A DNA stretch of 37,882 nt from the IMG/VR virus record IMGVR_UViG_3300032050_000361, positions 1 through 37,882 of that record; one strand, written 5' to 3'. How positions within the stretch are numbered: the stretch's first letter is position 1; each line of letters begins with the position of its first letter. Under the pieces are notes generated by a model. It was not told the DNA's origin and did not search any database. It saw only the letters and a program-made list of their open reading frames with translations. A program made the position numbers and the translations under genes. Source of the stretch: a virus. Shown in pieces: positions 37,651 to 37,882 of the stretch.

Positions 37651-37882
37651 ATGGCTACGACAACTAAAGCGCTTTTTAGAGGCGCAGCAACAACCAATAC
37701 AGGAACAACTCTCTATACAACCCCATCAGGGTCAAGTGCAGTTGTTACCAACATCGCAATATCTAACACAGCAGCATCAACTTCAACCGCAACAATTGCA
37801 CTTAATGGAACCAATGTTGTTCCAACAGTAAGCATTCCTGCAAACACAGTTATTGTTGTTGACCTTAAGCAAGTTCTTGCAG
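37651..37882 (+). CDS. N-terminal part of a small tail-associated protein (partial)
   Basis: ATG 37651 follows the fibre gene by 13 bases, with AAGTAGG upstream. The 77 visible residues are beta-rich and polar (TTKALFRGAATTNTGTTLYT, then TNIAISNTAASTSTATIALN, IPANTVIVVDL). This looks like a small tail or fibre-associated beta-sandwich protein. The frame runs off the right edge. If the sequence is circularly permuted, its end may lie near the partial gene at base 1, but the two fragments need not be one gene. Confidence 0.6.
   Translation, partial: MATTTKALFRGAATTNTGTTLYTTPSGSSAVVTNIAISNTAASTSTATIALNGTNVVPTVSIPANTVIVVDLKQVLA

Noticed and set aside
1-37882. Prophage/temperate interpretation
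   Set aside because: No integrase, attachment-site pair or recognisable CI-type repressor is visible; the octamer array alone does not prove lysogeny.

Overview
The window looks like about 38 kb of a tailed-phage genome whose host is an actinobacterium. The main host clue is a WhiB-type Fe-S regulator (10224-10583), a family confined to actinobacteria and their phages. The moderate base composition and A/T-leaning codon choice fit a low-GC lineage such as freshwater acI/Nanopelagicales better than Streptomyces or Mycobacterium; that narrower placement is inference. I see no integrase, tRNA or CRISPR array. Both ends cut through small structural genes, so the sequence may be a circularly permuted or incomplete assembly.

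Layout. (1) 1-3135, plus strand: the end of the late operon, with a large tail protein, a membrane/coiled-coil protein, an M15 endolysin and a holin-like protein, closed by a strong bidirectional terminator. (2) 3273-3654, minus strand: two zinc-ribbon proteins. (3) 3782-10164, plus strand: a tightly overlapping replication and recombination operon with a Cas4/RecB-like nuclease, RecA/DnaB-type ATPase, glycosyltransferase, Holliday-junction-resolvase-like nuclease, primase split into zinc and TOPRIM halves, second nuclease-like protein, sigma-like factor and dNMP kinase. No DNA polymerase is visible. (4) 10224-16028, minus strand: an accessory block with WhiB, a secreted lytic transglycosylase, a DUF3846-like protein, many 34-65 aa micro-proteins (several cysteine-rich), a class II glutamine amidotransferase and an amidoligase. 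(5) 16029-16891: an 863-bp non-coding control region with operator-like palindromes, a GC-rich island and a six-hairpin leader before terL. (6) 16892-37882, plus strand: terminase, portal, very large virion proteins, scaffold, major capsid protein, small basic and acidic proteins, a neck protein and an Ala/Ser/Thr-rich tail fibre. Large proteins between portal and capsid, and no recognisable tape measure, suggest a podovirus-like plan, but this is not proven.

The most unusual signal is the perfect palindrome GTTTAAAC. I count 47 copies, 38 of them within 6963-16405, in coding and non-coding DNA, in all reading frames and often exactly at stop/start junctions. It has visibly shaped protein sequences (recurrent RLN, GLN, FKR and LFKQL). 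It is almost absent from the late genes. This points to a dense, DNA-level, protein-binding or replication-related site system concentrated in the early region. Further candidates are the amidoligase/amidotransferase pair, the structured terL leader, a paired 16-bp operator (GTTACT-N4-AGTAAC) and the run of cysteine-rich micro-proteins.
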